Positions 41,207-42,439 of a DNA stretch of 42,439 nt are shown piece after piece. The DNA is taken from the NCBI GenBank assembly GCA_937873005.1, contig CALMUY010000035.1, forward strand, positions 1 through 42,439. The letters run 5' to 3'. The notes below the pieces were generated by a model that saw only the letters and a list, made by a program, of their open reading frames with translations, searched no databases and was not told the origin of the DNA. The translations under genes were made by a program, and so were the position numbers. Each line of letters starts with the position of its first letter. Positions within the stretch are counted from its first letter, which is position 1. Source of the stretch: an uncultured Aeromicrobium sp. Its GTDB lineage: Bacteria; Actinomycetota; Actinomycetes; Propionibacteriales; Nocardioidaceae.

Positions 41207-42406
41207 GTGGAACATGTACGACTGATCGACAGTCTACGTGGGCTAGCCGCCGGTCTTGTCTTGGTTTCACACGTCGCTTTCTGGACAGGAGCGTCGCACA
41301 CCGATGTAGTTGGTGGCTTTCTTGCTCGGGGTGATGCCGGCGTCGCGATCTTTTTTGCAATTTCGGCGTTCTTGTTGCTGTCCCCTACCTTTGCGCTACT
41401 GCTTGATCCCGAATCGACACGGGCGACTTCGTGGGGCGCTTACACCCTGCGGCGGGCGGCTCGAATTTTGCCTGCATATTGGTTTGCCTACGCAGGTGTC
41501 CTCGTTGTTGGATACTTAGCAACAACACCCGATGGGGTTGGCAGTCTCAAGAAAATTCTCGCGCACATCTTTCTCACACAAGGCTTCACGACCAACAAAT
41601 ACCAGAGTTTCAGCCAAACCTGGAGCCTCACAACTGAGTTTTCCTTCTACCTACTCGTTCCTTTCGTTTCTTGGCTCCTCACCCGTGCCACGCGCCATGG
41701 GGCAGCGTCCGTCCTGTCTCGAGTGCTTTCCTACATTGCCTTCACGGCACTCATCGGGTTGCTAAGTCAGGCGCTCGCGTGGTTCCTGATGGATTCAGGA
41801 ACCATCACTCTCGCCAACGCACTGGGGACAAGCGCGCTCGGCCACGCAGCGTGGTTTGCGGTCGGCGCATTTGTCGCTGTGATCGTGCAAGCTCAACGCC
41901 AGGGGTTTTTGACAGTAGAAGTTAATGGACTAGCTCGTTATGGACGATGGTTACTTAACCAAGACCGGAGCACAGTACTTTTGGCCGCTTGTGCCGTGTT
42001 CGTGCTTGCGTCAACGCCCGTTGCCGGCCCACGAAATCTCGACTTTCCTACCTTGACTGAGTCGCTCATCAAAGAATTTCTCTACGCCTTGTTCGCGTTG
42101 CTGGTCTTATTGGCCGCAATCAAACCCATCCCCAAGGGCACGTCGCTGGACTCATACGCACAGTCTGGTTTCAACGCTTGGATCGGGAACACCTCCTACG
42201 GGGTATTCCTGTGGCACGTGCTCGTTCTTCAGTTGGTATTTATGACAACCGGAGCAGAGCTTTTCAATGCCGGTTTCGGTTGGACTCTCCAACTCGTGGT
42301 GACTGTGACTCTTGCTATTGCGAGTTTCTCGTGGTTCGTCGTGGAAAAGCCGATACTGACGTTTGTTCGTGGACGAACCACCAGCGCACGAGCGCAGCGA
42401 GACTGA
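41207..42406 (+). CDS. Acyltransferase family 3 membrane protein (OafA/YrhL-like)
   Basis: This 399-residue integral membrane acyltransferase has about 10 hydrophobic helices. The N-terminal signature DSLRGLAAGLVLVSHVAF (about residues 8-25) contains the catalytic-type His. It is followed by GDAGVAIFFAISAFLL, the RRAARILPAYWF segment (about 82-93) and the QTWSLTTEFSFYLLVPF motif (about 136-152). The family O-acylates sugars of capsules, LPS or peptidoglycan from acyl-CoA. GTG 41207 has AGGAGAG 7 bases upstream. It diverges from hddA with about 73 bases between likely starts. The last 33 bases of the window hold no feature I can call. Confidence 0.9.
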   Translation: MEHVRLIDSLRGLAAGLVLVSHVAFWTGASHTDVVGGFLARGDAGVAIFFAISAFLLLSPTFALLLDPESTRATSWGAYTLRRAARILPAYWFAYAGVLVVGYLATTPDGVGSLKKILAHIFLTQGFTTNKYQSFSQTWSLTTEFSFYLLVPFVSWLLTRATRHGAASVLSRVLSYIAFTALIGLLSQALAWFLMDSGTITLANALGTSALGHAAWFAVGAFVAVIVQAQRQGFLTVEVNGLARYGRWLLNQDRSTVLLAACAVFVLASTPVAGPRNLDFPTLTESLIKEFLYALFALLVLLAAIKPIPKGTSLDSYAQSGFNAWIGNTSYGVFLWHVLVLQLVFMTTGAELFNAGFGWTLQLVVTVTLAIASFSWFVVEKPILTFVRGRTTSARAQRD

Positions 42407-42439
42407 CCAGACTGAGCGTTTGGCCGGCGATCGCGCCGG

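Overview
The window reads as a chromosomal segment of an actinobacterium (Actinomycetota) of moderate GC content by eye. The evidence is a run of gene families largely restricted to, or typical of, that phylum: DUF3159, DUF3710, DUF3093, DUF4235, DUF4193, SepH, DUF5998 and DUF4192. It also has a Streptomyces-type ParC/ParE topoisomerase IV, an HrdB-like primary sigma factor with a Lys/Ala-rich tail, and an LprG-type lipoprotein paired with a P55-type exporter. I cannot name a genus. No RNA genes or CRISPR arrays are visible, and no gap between genes exceeds about 240 bases.

Region 1 (1-11044) is a conserved actinobacterial housekeeping block. It holds the start of a TRAM/iron-sulfur RNA methyltransferase, DUF3159, DUF3710, dUTPase, DUF3093, DUF4235, DUF4193, an inositol-phosphatase-family enzyme, an MFS transporter, the cell-division protein SepH, an alkaline-phosphatase-family gene broken by one in-frame TAA, DUF5998 and a GNAT/acyl-CoA-synthetase-like protein acetyltransferase. 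Many neighbours overlap by 1 or 4 bases, which suggests translational coupling.

Region 2 (11112-19937) is the topoisomerase IV region. parC (+) and parE (-) face each other. Between them lies an LprG-like lipoprotein/P55-like MFS/beta-carbonic anhydrase operon. An intact IS3-family element of 1265 bp (13641-14905), with 40-bp terminal inverted repeats and a CCA target duplication, sits exactly at the lipoprotein start codon, between parC and its former downstream operon.

Region 3 (20041-32387) carries a secreted phospholipase-D-like protein, the primary sigma factor, DUF4192, DNA polymerase IV, oligopeptidase B, a group 2 sigma factor, CoaE, a membrane-anchored SH3/M15-like putative cell-wall enzyme with an elaborate upstream region, and ribosomal protein S1 with its own promoter, leader hairpin and terminator.

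Region 4 (32473-42406) starts with an M18 aminopeptidase and becomes a surface-glycan locus: UDP-glucuronate decarboxylase, two methyltransferases, a GT4 glycosyltransferase, a DUF3068 membrane protein, an NDP-heptose module (HddA kinase, GmhA isomerase, GmhB phosphatase in overlapping order) and an acyltransferase-3 membrane protein. Heptose activation in a presumably LPS-free actinobacterium, together with a UDP-xylose-type sugar and O-acylation, points to a decorated capsule-like polysaccharide or glycoprotein glycan. The nucleotidyltransferase that would complete the pathway is not in the window.
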